In this document: positions 46,441 to 59,800 of the stretch, in pieces | Layout: every line of letters starts with the position of its first letter | How positions within the stretch are numbered: the first letter of the stretch is position 1 | Source: Agriotes lineatus | Lineage: Eukaryota; Arthropoda; Insecta; Coleoptera; Elateridae | Assembly: GCA_940337035.1 (NCBI GenBank) | Contig: CALNHX010005821.1 | Location: 36,329-100,328 of the forward strand | Length of the DNA stretch: 64,000 nt | Reading direction: 5' to 3' | The notes under the pieces: generated by a model | What the model was told of the DNA's origin: nothing | What the model saw: only the letters and a program-made list of their open reading frames with translations | The model's database searches: none | Translations under genes and position numbers: made by a program

Positions 46441-49110
46441 CAGAGCTACAGATCACCCGCGCCTACCGCCATGGAGATAATTTAGGGACAGCAATCGGGC
46501 CAAGCCAGCGTGCAATGTAGGTTGCCGAATGTCCCAAAAATAATCCAACGGCGGACTAATACACGGAAGGAATTTTATTGTATAATATTTATGTACATAC
46601 TGTCTTCATTAATTAAGAATTGTTTTGTAGATTCTTGAACACAGTATACATTATTCGAAGATTGTGTTATTTATGTATGTTATATATTTGAGTAGAACTA
46701 ACCCTCGGCATCGGAGCTTTATCCGAGGCAACCAGTTTTAAACTAACTGGAGCTAATTTTGGTCAAGTTTAAATAAGCACCTTTCGCAGGCATTTGACAT
46801 TAAATTTGAAAAATTCCGGAAATAAGGCAGGTTTATTACAATTGCTCCACATGGGTTATATTTTTCTGTTTTTGTAAATAATAATGGACTGATTTGGTTA
46901 CCGATAAGCGTATGAAAGCTATCAGTCTCTGCTGCACCATATCTTGCAACAGTTGTATTGGTTTATATATAGCATTTGCTGCTCATCTGGTTCTCAAAGA
47001 TGACCTTTAGCTGAAAAAAACTCGTTGAATGTGATTTCGCGGAGGATATTAAAGTTTCTCTGACTAAAGAGGTTTTGGTAGCGATGATCAGTATTTTCCG
47101 AGTGATACCGATTATGTTTCTCAGACCAACAGTGATGGAAACCATGGCAGATCAAATCATAAATAGCAATATAAGACAAAAATTACCAGTAAAACATGAT
47201 GATAATAAAGGAGTAATGAAGCGATACGCTCTCTAAGGGCACGTGCGTTCTCCAGGCGTTTTATTTCTGGCGCCCCCAACTTTCGCCGCTGGTAAATATG
47301 CTGGTGCCTATCTCCTCTGATCGGTGGAGGTAAGTCCTTTTGCCATACTTAAATCAACACGCTGGATCCTGGACGGACAACATTTCCACGAATTGCAGGT
47401 TTTAGTACAATACCCGCTGGCCATGGCTCCAAGCATTTGCACGAAGTGTTGCCCTGGATTTAGACTAGATAATTACATATCAAACGTAGTTTTTTGTGAA
47501 TACTAAGACATGCCTTTCTCTAGCTTTATACCAGCGGATCTTTTCTAATTATAATTGCCGTGTCTTGTCACGTTATAACGTGACGTTTCAACACAAAAAT
47601 TTGCTTTTGTTTAAGCAGCGATAACTGCTTCAATTAGGGCCTATGCTGGCAATTTTTGGTTGCTACATGTGCTAGAACCTGCAAGCAAATTATGCTTGCT
47701 CCAATGTTGCTAATTCATAAACATTTTTAAGTTTTTTAATACATTATTTTCTAAATTTAGTTTGCATTTTGGTAATGTCCAACGTAGTATATTTTGCTTG
47801 ATATATACAATCTTGCTGGGCGTTTGCATTGCCACTCAGTGGTCATATACTTTTTTGGGTTGGCTTTATATATATTTTTGCTCTGGCTTCGTAATTTTGA
47901 GCAATTCCTATTACTTGTGCGTCAGCATACCTGGTTTAATTGTTTGATATTGCATGTAATATATTTTTTATTTTTATTAAAGCATTTTATTACTGCTACT
48001 ACTGGTATATCTGTAATTTAATCCCACATACCTGCTCTTTTTTTTTAAATTAGGATCGTTAAGCGAGCAGCTACGAAAGATAGATCCGTTTTGGATTAGT
48101 GTTAGCCGGATTTGTAGTTTATTGTTTTTGTCAACGACTGACGCCCCCGGCTTAAGACCCGCCGCCTAGTCCTTAGTTGCGGCAATAATCTGCCAAGAGT
48201 TTGAGCTAGCTAGGGCTTTGGTCGTCTTTCGTTTAACGGTGGAAAAACGTCTAAACTAAATAGGCGTGATATATAAGGAAAATTAAATGAGAAAAGTAAT
48301 GTAAGGGTATTGTAAAGTCTTCACGCAAGTGAACTGGTATATAAATCTTAAAGAGAAAAACGTCTACCAAGCTAAACTCATTCTAGATTACAACAGTGGC
48401 AAAGCTAGAATGCATGTTAGCGATTAACCACCTAATTCTTCATATCCAATGTCTAAATCAATACGATGGTATCAAAATTTGGCAAGTAAACAAATTTTTT
48501 CTATAACCATAGCCGTCATATGCGCAGTTAAGGAAACAATATGTTTTCCTCAAAACTACCACACAACTTTTTCTTCAAAAAACAAATGAACGTAGTAATT
48601 AAAGGTCATCTTAAAGGTAACGTTAAAATTAATTCTAACAGAACTTGGTATTTATTGCTATTAAACAATAACAACGTATCAGAGAATACAGATAAAGTAA
48701 CAGTGGCATCTTGAAACTATTACGACAAAGGAAATGTATTTGAAGCAATGGCTTTAATTACGCTAAAAAAGGATCTATCAGTTTCGAAGCTCTTAACAAC
48801 AAAATCAAGAACACACTTGTGTCTTTCATATGATTACACATTGGTGATCATACTTTAAAAAGGAGAAAATGCATTGCATTTCCTTAAACAACGAATAGCT
48901 TCAATTTGCAATGCCATATTAAAGAGATCAGAAAAAGCACGGGACAAAAGAAGATAATTTCTTATGAAACGCTGTACATTGCTATTATAATTACATTGTT
49001 ATGTTCCTTAATATCAGAGTTTATCTATACAGTATCTGCAGATTATCTTCAATAACTACAAAGCAAGGTAATGTAGATATACACCAACAATTTTAAACGT
49101 GAAAGCTCTA
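46441..49110. other. No gene seen (GR intron)
   Basis: AT-rich. Contains an isolated TTCTGGCGCCCCCAACTTTCG at about 47267, which resembles a retroviral-type primer-binding site, and an 18-bp palindrome at 47567-47584. No coding domain recognised. Confidence 0.4.
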
Positions 49111-49136
49111 AAGGTATATATATATATATATATATA
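49111..49136. repeat. (TA)n microsatellite
   Basis: About 12 TA units after AAGG. Confidence 0.9.
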
Positions 49137-49789
49137 GCATGGTTTTATGAATTCAAGTTTACCATTATGATACCATATTTCTGAAAACGCTTACTACTGC
49201 TTCACAAGAAAATATGTCGTACGTAATCTAACACGGTTATATTTAACACACAGAAAGTTACAAAAAATCTCGAAGAGCAGATAAGGGCTGAGCCTGTATC
49301 AGTTAATCTTTAATCTTAGACATCCTGAATTCGTCAGGCCACGTCGCTTGCAGACCAATAAAAATAAGTTTTGATGGCTTGAGAGCAAGTCAGCCAATGT
49401 TCAAAATAATGATCAGCGCACTCAGACGCGGATAGAGCTCAAAATTTAGGTTCATTAAGCAGAAAATAAGTGGAACATAGGTGGTAATATTTATTAAAAA
49501 GCATGCGATCAAATTTCACCAGGCATACACGTAGCCGAATGTAGTCGTAATTAGTGGGGTAAAATAGAAAATCGCGCAGTAGGACTCCAGCTAGCACAAT
49601 AACTTTTTGGTGGCTACTGATGCACGGAATCAGCCACAAGCTTGTATTTAGTAGGTAACAAAACGCTTCCACACGAGTAAACCATCAATATTTAGAGAAT
49701 ACTAAAAGCCGTATGTATTAACTATTCGCCTGGCCTGGCTTTGGCAAACACTGGGCTTGTTCGGCCAAGAAGTCTGTACTCAAACTGGC

Positions 49790-50890
49790 TGGCTGCAAGC
49801 ACTCCAACTAACATCGAAGAAGAGGAAGCCGCCATTAAGAAGGTGGAAAATGGAAAACCGACTGACCCAGATGACATCCCTGCCAAACCTGGAAAATGCT
49901 CGGCTTCCAAGGCGCCAAAATTCTCGTCATCCTCTTTATTCCTATGGTTGACGAAGATGTAGGCTCACCGATTTGGACAACCAGCACTCCGCAACCTGAC
50001 CGTGAATTTAGTACTAGACTACAAAAGATTATTACCATCTCGCCGAATACGTGCGGCTTCGTGAATCGCTGTGGAACGACAGACACCATCTACGCCTCTT
50101 TCAAGTACTTCTGAAGGGGAGAAGAACAAGTGCTTCTAAACCTTAGAACATCATTCTACGCGGTTCGGTATTATCTCACCTGGCACGCCTTTCGATCGCA
50201 CGACATCCCTGAGGTGTATGCTCAGTAGATTTAGCTTCTCTATCGCAACGTCATCAGCGTGCTGTAACGCGACAGTATCAACCTTTCGCCTTTCGCCGTG
50301 ACCACAAGAGCTGGCCGACATCCAGACGTGGTCGTTTTTGTCTACGATGGTAATATTCCATATCAGCATGGAAGACTTTGTTGCTTTAGTACAGCATGCG
50401 TCTTAGCAACAAAAAAATTGGGTAAATGAAGCCCTCAACATTTACGGCGAAGACCTGAAGAAGTAATTCAGTTCAAGTACTTTATTAGTAGTGACGGTGT
50501 CACCTTCCCAAATGCAAAGCCATCGGTGTCCTGTGCGACCGCTGAATGCCCATCAGGCTGATGGCAAAGATCCAAAACCATCGTCTACCCAGTGGTGCTC
50601 TATTGGTTAGAGTTTTGGCTAGCGATATTAAAGCACGAGCAGGCATTCGACGCGATGTGAATACGAATGCTCTCATAGTGCTTCGGCATAACGAGATGGG
50701 ACTATGTCAAAAACGATAATGTCAGAAAGAGGATGGGTATTGCGCCGATTGCCAAAAAGATACTAGAGATGAGACTGTCACGGTACGGGAACGTGTCCAG
50801 AAGCTACGAAGATTCTGTGGCGAAAACTGCATTGCCTCGTGGAGTGGAAATGGGTATGCATACAGCAAACCTAACACAGGCCAGTATAAA
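49790..50890 (+). pseudogene. RTE-like LINE relic
   Basis: The plus strand in several frames retains, in order: EEEEAAIKKVENGKPTDPDD (RT entry), KIITISPNTCGFVNRCGTTD (fingers), LTWHAFRSHDIPEVYAQ and LLYRNVISV (palm), and MGIAPIAKKILEMRLSRYGN followed by EDSVAKTALPRG (C-terminal domain). This is the order in RTE-type elements (DDIPA, FxxGxxTTDAI, HALRSxxxP, IAEKMREARLRWYGH). There are many frameshifts and stops, and the catalytic boxes are not intact. Confidence 0.72.
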
Positions 50891-52480
50891 AAAGAGTAAG
50901 ATTCATAATATGTACACTGTACAGTTACTTCTAAAGTATTAATTTAGTACATTATGTGCTATGAAAGGTAAGAGCAATTTTATATTTTCCAGATAACGAA
51001 ATTTAAGGAAAATTACATTATTGGTAGATAGATCATAAAATACGTATATTTTAATTACTTTGTACTATTTGAGGGTTTTATCTAAATCACAATTTTTCGT
51101 TCTACTTATAGCTGTACCACACAACAATGTATATTATAAATAAAAACGTTACAGCTAGTAAACTGAAAGCTAAGCTAAATACAATGTGTAATCAAAGTTT
51201 AAATTTTTCTGCCTAAGCGTTACCCTAAGAGTATTCAGAATAGCATTTCCATACAGAGCCGACTTCTATGTTGATATTAGTTTTATATATTTGTAAATTT
51301 TAAGAATTCAATATAGCCAAATGATTGAAAGTTATACAGCTAATGTGCTTGTGCAGGCTGAAATGTGCACGGAAGTTAACGCTGTACCTTACCAGCAAAG
51401 CGTGTGCTTATGTTTGCGGTTACAAAGGTGCCACCGGGCGAACTAGCTTTTGGAAAAGTAACTTCACGTTAACAAAGACCGGCGTGTTTGATTTTCACCG
51501 GAAGTTTCTGCCGATCATTAAGCATTAAAATGGAACCAGAGAGCTTCGCAGAGGTCCTGAAATCCTGCCCACATTATGGTAGTAAATCGTGTATGTCATT
51601 AGGTGGGGCAGTTGTAAACGTATTGCTGTGAAGATCTGTGGGGGCCAAGTCCAGGTACTACGCAACCGGAATTCGTCAATCAGCACTTAAGGTGGGTAAA
51701 ACATATTATATTTGGGCATTTGAAAGTAGCCAGCAAAAAATTCGAGTGACTCATTGTGCGCTAAAGCTCATACTTTCATTTTCCAGTACTGGCTGCTCTG
51801 CGCCTAAGGATATACTCTTCCCAGCAACGAGGTCCCGTTTGAAGCAGTGGTCGGAGTTATTTAATTCAATTGTTCGGACTGCCAGCACCGTGGCGTCTGT
51901 GCAGTAGACTAGTAGCATAACCGCGCCATATAAATTCGCAGTAGAAACTGTTTTTTGTGCGTATATTGATGTTATTGTTTATATAAATGCGCTTTATGGT
52001 TTAGTATTTATTAATGATTAGTTTTGTCTGTTACAGGCATTGTATGTTTGTGTTTATCGATTGGCGTTTATTCAAATAGATTTTAAGGCAAACCTGTTCA
52101 ATGCAATTATTGACAACAACATCTTTCCGTAACAAAAACTGAGGTAAAAGAAGTAGCAGAGATCTCATTGCTATTGAGTTAGCTGGCAATAACATATGGC
52201 AAGGGTAATTTATAAAAACGAAGGGTCATAAGAAAACGCCGTGTTACAAGACTAACCTGGGTGTCTGCTTTCAAGAAAGAAAACGCAAATGTTTATACAA
52301 AATGTTTTTATCGATGTAACGACAGTGTTGGATGTACAGTTTTTCAGACCACCTTAAGCTTAGGTACGCTTATAGGTGGAATTGGAAAAGTAAAAAACTA
52401 ACTGTAAGGTATTAGCGTCAGTTTAATAATCTAAATAGTTGAAATAAAAATATCAAATAGTAACTCTTAATCCTAGTACT
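50891..52480. other. No gene seen (GR intron)
   Basis: I looked here for C-terminal GR exons (TTYLVILIQF, TA.GFF.ID) belonging to exon A and found none on the minus strand. Confidence 0.5.
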
Positions 52481-52486
52481 ACTTAC

Positions 52487-53383
52487 ATGCTTTGAGAGTA
52501 GATAACAGTAAAATATTGTTAATACCGTGTCTGTGCCATAAGTGAAAATCCAAAATGAAGAAGAAAATATGTCTCCATACTCCATCTTATTACCACGATA
52601 AACTGCTTTGGCTAAATGATAGGATTGACTTATAATATAGGAAAATTTAAATGTAAAATTTACTAAAGTTGGCATCCACCAATACTTCCCTATTATAAAA
52701 ACGACATTCTCTAACTCTAAGTGAAGTCTTGCGATAAGCTTAAAGTCGTCTGTTTTGGTTTTGTGCAATGCTTGAAATCGTTGTGCTATTATTAACATCC
52801 AGCATCTAAAAGTAGCGGCTACCGAAATATGGAGAATGTCGAAAATAAGATATAAAGTATTCCCGAGATATAACTCGAACATGTCTTCTTCTATTATATT
52901 CTCGTAAGAATACTCCATGCCAAAAATTACGCAGTGGAATAATACATCCAGTATACTGAACCACCGTATGACTCTATTATCAATTTTGATATCAATTTTA
53001 GCCAAGTCTTCATCAAGCTCTATTATTGCTTTAACAATATTTACGAGCTTATTTGAAAATGTCGTATTATTAAATGCCATGCAGATAACTAGTACTATTG
53101 TAGCATGGGTTTCGTATACTATTACATAGGATTCAAGATTATTAAAAGATTGGAATATCGCCCATACATCATTTAGTACAACCATGAAGGCTAGTGTGCA
53201 CAAAATTAATACATGGAAAGCTATTTTATATAAAGATAACCAATTGACTTTCGCAAAACTTCTTGAGCTTGAGAACCCGAGAACTTTAATTTGCATTAAT
53301 CCTAGCCACTTAGAAACAGTAGAGGTAGGCGATAAAGCAACCCAAACATCACTTTCATTTTTATAGGCAGAAATCACTACCAT
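52487..53383 (-). CDS. GR alternative 5' exon A (first in the locus)
   Basis: Intact 299-codon exon of a gustatory receptor, minus strand, starting MVVISAYKNESD and ending YCYLLSKH before a GTAAGT donor (plus 52486-52481). It has the family N-terminal pattern (VALSP...KWLGLMQIKVLG), several hydrophobic helices, and the penultimate FWIFTYGTD segment aligned with FWMLLMTSD of exon C. The length equals that of exon C (897 nt), and the donor phase is 0. No GR exon 2-4 sequence was found between 52487 and exon B. Either it splices about 20 kb to the shared exons at 32058-31716, or its own 3' exons have been lost or missed. Sequence downstream of the donor that stays open is intronic. Confidence 0.82.
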
Positions 53384-54040
53384 CTTTCATAAAACGGAAA
53401 TAGGCGGATATAACTCGGAACACTTACGAACGTCTATAAATGGACTTGTTTTCGTTAAGCTCAGAAGCGCAATTCATAAAAAAGTTACAATCAGATTAAA
53501 AAATTGCAATCCATAAAATGAATCCATCCCGTTTATAATAGAAAATTGTCTAACCTAAGCTTTAACTCAATATTTATAAGAACATATGCGATAGCAATCT
53601 CTTGAATTGTGTTTTGGAATCAAATATATTGAAATTTGAATGCAATCAAATATTATCGATTGTCTTGCTTGAAGCACCAGGTAACCCTTATTTATATAAG
53701 CAAAAATTGTATTTTTAAGGATATGAGGCACAGCTGTTAAAGTAACGAAAAGAATCCGATAAAAAGTCAAAAGCAGATACCAAATTAGATTCTTTATTTC
53801 TGCAAGAAAGCTTTAACTCTACCATCACAGCCAGCAGAAGTTTGTGGATGGATGAAATCTACTGCAGTCGGACAGACTGCATTCTCAAAGGTAGGGTCGA
53901 ATACACGTCGCTAATGAGCGAGGCACAGTAGTTTGGGTGAAAAAGGGCGATTCACAAGGGGAATTATTGCTCTTCTGGTGTCTGAACTTTGTCGTGAGAA
54001 TTATCTTAAACTGCAATTTTACATTAAACCAAAAAATTTA
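53384..54040. other. No gene seen; 5' flank of the first GR exon
   Basis: Probable upstream region of the GR locus. No TATA or initiator could be singled out in AT-rich DNA. Confidence 0.35.
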
Positions 54041-54352
54041 AAACATTACAAATTTGACTCAAACAGGACAAAGAGAACTGGTCAACATAATAAAATGCCG
54101 AAAACTGGAATATCTCGGTCATGTAATGAGAGGATTGAGATATGAAATTCTGCGACTTGTTATACAAGGAAAGATTGAAGGGAAGCCTAACGTAGGAAGA
54201 CAAAGAATTTCGTGGTTGCGCAATTTAAGAGACTGGTTCGACTGCACCTCAAATCAACTATTTAGAGCAGCCGCAGACAAGGTCCAAATTATCATGGTGG
54301 TCGCCAACCTTCGACCGAAGACGGTACCTTAAGAAGAAGAAGAAGAAGGACA
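54041..54352 (+). pseudogene. LINE 3' fragment (RTE-type C-terminal domain)
   Basis: The frame from 54054 encodes KCRKLEYLGHVMRGLRYEIL, then GKIEGKPNVGRQRISWLRNL and WFDCTSNQLFRAAADKV, ending at TAA followed by an (AAG)n tail at 54333-54350. This is the well-known C-terminus of insect RTE/endonuclease-RT LINEs. Only the last 90 codons are present, so this is a severely 5'-truncated copy with its tail intact. Confidence 0.78.
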
Positions 54353-54428
54353 AAGTACGTTGTCTAATAATAAAAATTGTTTATTGGCAATACACTAGAG
54401 TACTTATACCAGCAACATCATAGAAGGA

Positions 54429-54620
54429 TGATTTCGGAGGCTTTCACGGCTATTGTCATTAAGTAAAAACGGCTTCCGTGATTGGACCGTGTCATTATTG
54501 AGGACGAAAAATTCAACGTTTTTCCCACTTTCGTAAGAAGCCCTTTACGAAAGTGGGAAAAACGTCAGGAGAATAAAGCAAAAGAGCACAATAGCTCAAC
54601 GTGTAAACCACGTCAGAGGC
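54429..54620. repeat. Penelope-like terminal sequence with hairpin
   Basis: GGAGGCTTTCACGGCTATTGTCATTAAGTA...GATTGGACCGTGTCATTATTGAGG matches the PLE end at 38190-38280. It is followed by a perfect hairpin (54516-54536 and 54545-54565) and by CGTGTAAACCACGTCAGAGGCGAAAC, which is the inverse of sequence near 38766-38791. Confidence 0.6.
54516..54565. repeat. Perfect 21-bp hairpin
   Basis: Arms ACGTTTTTCCCACTTTCGTAA (54516-54536) and TTACGAAAGTGGGAAAAACGT (54545-54565) with an 8-nt loop. Confidence 0.95.
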
Positions 54621-56339
54621 GAAACATAGAGGGCATTGGCTTAGTGGACCAAGGTCAAGCAAAAAACCATTGAACTGATACTAGTTAAGTTTTAAAGTCT
54701 TTTATGCCTTCAGGAGCATGCAAACAACGCCAATGGTCCTTCCACCTCTTTATTTTCTGCAATATTGGGACTACAGATATTGCAGGATTTATCGTACAAC
54801 TTACATACAGACGCGAGGCATACAAGTTCCACTGGTAACATAAGAAACCACATGTTTGAAAAGCTAACGCATCAAATGATTGTAAAACATCGTGCAGCTC
54901 CACCATTTCTTAAGTTACACCCCCAAGACCACAACAAGTGCACAGCACCAAGGCAGGAGTGGCAACTTGGTTTGCTATACGGATAGGTCTAAAATCTGTG
55001 TCGGCGGCAAAGCAGGGTTAGACGAAATAAAGCCAAATAAAAGAATTAGCTTCACACTAAAAAGGCGTGCTTTGGTATTTCGAACAGGGAGATACGTTAT
55101 ACTTCAATGTGTGCGGAAAAGCAACAAAAGGGCTAATAAAAATAAACGTATGTGTATCCTGTCCCATAAGTAAGCCTCTATAAGGGCGTTTGACAACTCA
55201 AAAACGTCATCCAAACTGGTTTGGGAATGTTTTGAAGACCTTAATGACCTGGCGGTGTAGACCACCGTGAAACTGTTATGGGTTTCACGCAAAGCAGGAA
55301 TGGATCAAGTCTTGTAGTGGTCGAAAACGTGATTTGTGAATTCCAAGAATCACAATTTGTCCGTGTGGTAGTGATTGGATCTGCGAAGTATTTGTATATG
55401 AAAGAGAGCTGAGGAACTGCTACTTCTAAGCTAGTAAGACACACCTCAGAACCGTTCCAAGAATTCGAACAGGAGATGGATGACATGTTACTGCTAAGTA
55501 ACACCTCTAGAGGGTTTAAAAGTTTACTGGAAACTTTATGTGCACATTTTCCAGTGAGGAATAGTAAACAGCAATTCATAACTTGTGCAACTACGATGCG
55601 TTGGCAAGGAGAACAAAATGTATATTCGAGCTATCATACATGGAACCGAAGGAATTGCTTGCACATATAGTGAGACACCTGTACATTAAGCCAGAAAGAA
55701 CCATGATCATGAATTTGCTGTGACCAATTACCATAATTAATACACAAATCTTTTTGGGCTTTATTGCTTTCGGGACTTTTTAGACGGAAAGAAAAAAATG
55801 GACATTATAATTTCCAGTCATATGAGCTGTCCTTCCTGCCTATGATATTAAATGCAAAATGTTACAACGCCATTGATTTTTTCAAACACGACTGAATAAA
55901 GAAGACAATTTCATATAAATAGTTCTTGATTCCCACATGCCCTTAAAAAATAATGACAGGAAAACACTTCAATTACTTAGAAAACGTAAAATCAATATAA
56001 ATGTAACTAGAACACCGTTATGGTAGAAATCACAAGTTACAGCATTGTCAAAAGAAAAATATTGTTATGGCATAGTAATTGTTATGTATTGGACATTATA
56101 AATAAATAAATAAATTGATGTTCCAAAATGGGCTCTGATAAATGACTCATATGGGTCGGGTCTCTACATCCTAGCAAGTATTATTTGATTTGTATGAATT
56201 ACAAAGAATACATTTACCATCAAAGCAATTATCGTCATATTACTTTTTGAAATAATTTAAAAGTAAACTCTTTGTATAATGGTGATTTAACTAAAGGGAT
56301 AGCTGCCATACAGGATATTATTTAACTAAAGGCAAAATG
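54621..56339. other. No gene seen
   Basis: AT-rich, with a few short overlapping frames on both strands that carry no known domain. Confidence 0.45.
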
Positions 56340-56895
56340 GCGTTCCAACCTCACATATCGCAAAACAACTGGTCCGTTATACTCGACACAAAACAAAACA
56401 CTTTGTCCATTGGCGAGCCTTTGAACGCCTCAGCAGAACGATTCCTGTATCTCGACCTCTCTGATACCCAAAAACTGCTTTCAGCTGTCCCCGCTGCTCA
56501 CACCTAGGGCTCCACTGGTCCCTACAAAGAGGTCAAAGGTCACTGGTCACTCCAGCTTTTAGGCCTCCAATGGCTCTTATCGGATGTTCAAAAGCAGCCA
56601 CCGAAATATAAGCTAACACTCGATGCACCGATAAAACACTTTTTCAACTTTCTGCATAGTTGCTACGAATAAATGCACTACACTACAGCACACCCACAGG
56701 ACATACAATTAATATTTAAACTTACTTAATTAAGCAAAAGGGTATTTATTTACAATTTTACATCTATTTATTGGGGTAGCCAAAATAACAACACCTTTCA
56801 GCTTGGCTTCCTACCCCGGAACTGTTTGTCTTCATTACTACATTGTTTTACATTGTTTCCAAGCCTTTTCTGATTACATTCTGTGTGAGAGATGA
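56340..56895 (-). repeat. LTR-like sequence beyond the gypsy pol end
   Basis: Lies just 3' of the pol C-terminus of the minus-strand gypsy relic and is homologous to 12310-12880. On the minus strand TGTTATTTTGGCTACCCC could be the LTR start, preceded by a purine-rich stretch. The expected partner 5' LTR beyond 61717 is not obviously similar, so the assignment is provisional. Confidence 0.45.
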
Positions 56896-59800
56896 AAACG
56901 GCCTCTAATTTTATTGTCGTGCTCGTTTATTAATTCATAAGTATTTCCGTTACTTAGGATCTGGCTTATCTTATACGGTCTCTCATAAGAATTTAGAAAT
57001 TTTGCACAGATTCTCTCTTATGTGTGGACCACTCGTAGATTCTTTATAATCACGAGACCTCTTATTCTGAAATGTGTCCTTTTCTTGATTTTTTTTATTT
57101 TGCTTCTCCTCGTACACACCTTGGATCTTCTTTAGTCGCTGCCTAATCTTCTCCAACAATTTTACAATTTATTTTGCATTTTCTTCCCTTCTCCACGGCC
57201 TTGCACGTACAATGTTCTTGCATAACGGTAATGGACTAACTTCGGTTGTTATATTGGACACATTGTTAATAAATTCTTCTACTTTTGGTGGACATTGAAC
57301 CCATCTCTTCTGCCACATTAGGATGGGGATGTCGTATGCTACAGAAATACGTTTTAATTTCCTTTTGATTTAAATTGTTAATTAACCTGGCATTCTTAAA
57401 ATAGCTCGCATTGTCGGCCAATATCTTCTTCGGCTTGCCTACTTCTTCTTGGAATTTTGTTACGGATCTTATCACATGTTCTATGTTGCTACCTTTCGCT
57501 GGATATAACTCTATGTAGTTAAAAAAAACATCCACCATAATTAAAATTGGCCTGTACCCATATTGTCATGGTACTAAATTTCCCAAATAGTCCATAGCAA
57601 CTAATTCTAAAGGTTCGTTGACTCTTATGCTTTTTATTAAATTTTGATTTGTATGACTTTTCTCTTTGGCAAACTGACAAACTTTTTAACAATTTGTGAA
57701 GTGTTTAATTAATGTTGTATCGTTCTTCGTATAAAACACTCTCGAAACATCAACCACGTTTTTCTTCCCCCACAGTGTCCAAATGTGTGGTGTATTTCTT
57801 TTATAATGTTGATTGCATCTTTCTTGCATAATACTAATAATTCTTTCCCACTTAATAATTTTACCAATAAATCTTCTGAGATTTTGTAACCTTTACATCC
57901 TCGATCGGGACTTTCTTAAACTCAATTTCTTATGTGTTGAATTTATAAATTTTCTTGTTTGCTTAACAATTCTTCCTTGGAAAATCTCCCCCGTTGATAA
58001 ATTTTCTCTGTCCGTATTAATAATTGTTTCAGTTTTCGGTTGCTTGCTACATCCATCCTGCTTAAAAAGTCGGCTACCACATTCATGTTTCCTGGTCTGT
58101 GTTTGACCACCTGTACAATCAGTCGTTGTGGAATGTTTTATTTTTACGGAACGATATTACCGTAGTGTCTGTTTCTATGTAAAATTTGTTTTCTGTTAAA
58201 TACAATTTTAATTTATCAATCGCAAAGATAATTGCCTTCTCAGCGATTGTGTATCTTGTTTCAAATCCTTTAAAAACCGCGAGATAACGCAAATCGGAAC
58301 TTCTAATCCTATTATTGTTCTTGTATCACCTCTGCAGCTATGGCCAATTCTGACGCATCCGTTCTTAAAATAAAGCTTTCTTCAAAATTGAGATATTTAT
58401 GCAGTAGTTTTTCATGAAATTTTGGTTTCAACTACTTACCGTTCTTTCTCAATTAGAGCTATGGGTAACGTTAATTCAGAATATTTTGCTATACATTTCT
58501 TGTAATAGTTATGCAAGCCAAATAAGCCCCTCAAAGTTTTTAGATTCTTAGGGCGAGGTAAGCTTTTTACTTATTCTATGCGTTTATCACTAATTGTGGA
58601 CGCATTATTGCCTAAGTAACTTATTTTCTGTTTCATAAATTCGCACTTAGTTAAATTCAATTTCAATCCATTCTCATTTACAGTTTCTATTACTAATTCT
58701 ACATGTAATAAATGTTGTTTTACGTCTGGTGAAAAGATCAAAATGTCGTCTATGTAATGCAAGCAGAACTCTTCATATTTATTTAAAATTGGTAGCATCG
58801 GTCTTAATAAAGCTACAGATGACGTTGTCAAACCAAATAAAACTACTTTGAAATGAGAAATGATCCCTTTCACACAAAAGCCTGTATATTTTCTCGATTC
58901 CTGGTCTAACGGAATAATTCAAAATGAATTCTTGAGATCTAATTTAGTTAAAATCTTCTTATCCCATATTTGACTTAACAAGGCATCGATTGTTTACGGA
59001 CTCACATATTGGGGTTAATAATTTGATTTATCCTACGTGCGTAGAGACATAATCTAAGCGTACCATCACTTTTCTTCACCACCACCATTGGATTAACGTA
59101 GTTCGTTTTTTAGTGTTCTATTACACCATCATCAAGCATTTTTTGTAACTCATGTTTTACTTTTTCGCGCTGTGCAAACGGAATTGGATACGTTTGACTA
59201 TTAAAGCCCATTCCCTCATATATAACAAATTTGTGACAATATTTCTCTGCTTGTCTTGTTTTCTGGTTTATTATCTCAATATTTTTTATCATAATTTCCA
59301 TAATTTGCTCTTATATTGTAAATAATCACTCCTTATCTGTTCATCATCCAGCAGTTCATCTATGACGGTACAATTATTTATCACTACACCGTCTTGTATA
59401 TTTTTGCAGCTTTCCTTTTCAATTATATCTTCTCGTGCACTTTTGGCTAGGCAACAATTATCGTCTCTTACTTTCATATCAGCTAAACAACAACTTTTAT
59501 GCTCTTGATTGCCGCACTGGGAATTCAACCAAAGCTTAATTACAGCATTTATCTGAATCCTTCCTTGCATCCCATCAATTTTTGTTCCCATTTGCTGAAT
59601 TATATCAACCAATATAAGAAAATCCACATTTAAAGCAAAAACTATGAAAAATCGGACATCATATTTACTCTCATTCATTCTGATCTTTATGCATAAAACT
59701 TTATTTGTCGTAGAGATCTTTCTTCTCGTTGCAGATAATAAATCGGTTTTGTTTACTTTAACTATGTTGCTTTGTAAAACGTTTGGTTGATCAATTAGTA

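Noticed and set aside
46963..47179. Minus-strand frames considered as another GR 5' exon
   Set aside because: No alignment to the three GR exons and no GTAAGT donor at the right place.
47267..47290. TTCTGGCGCCCCCAACTTTCG as a retroviral-type primer-binding site
   Set aside because: No LTR pair, gag or pol was seen around it; kept only as a note.
50151..50369. Minus-strand frame with QHADDVAI resembling an RT catalytic box
   Set aside because: The plus strand of the same bases reads LTWHAFRSHDIPEVYAQ and LLYRNVISV in RTE order, so the minus frame is a shadow.
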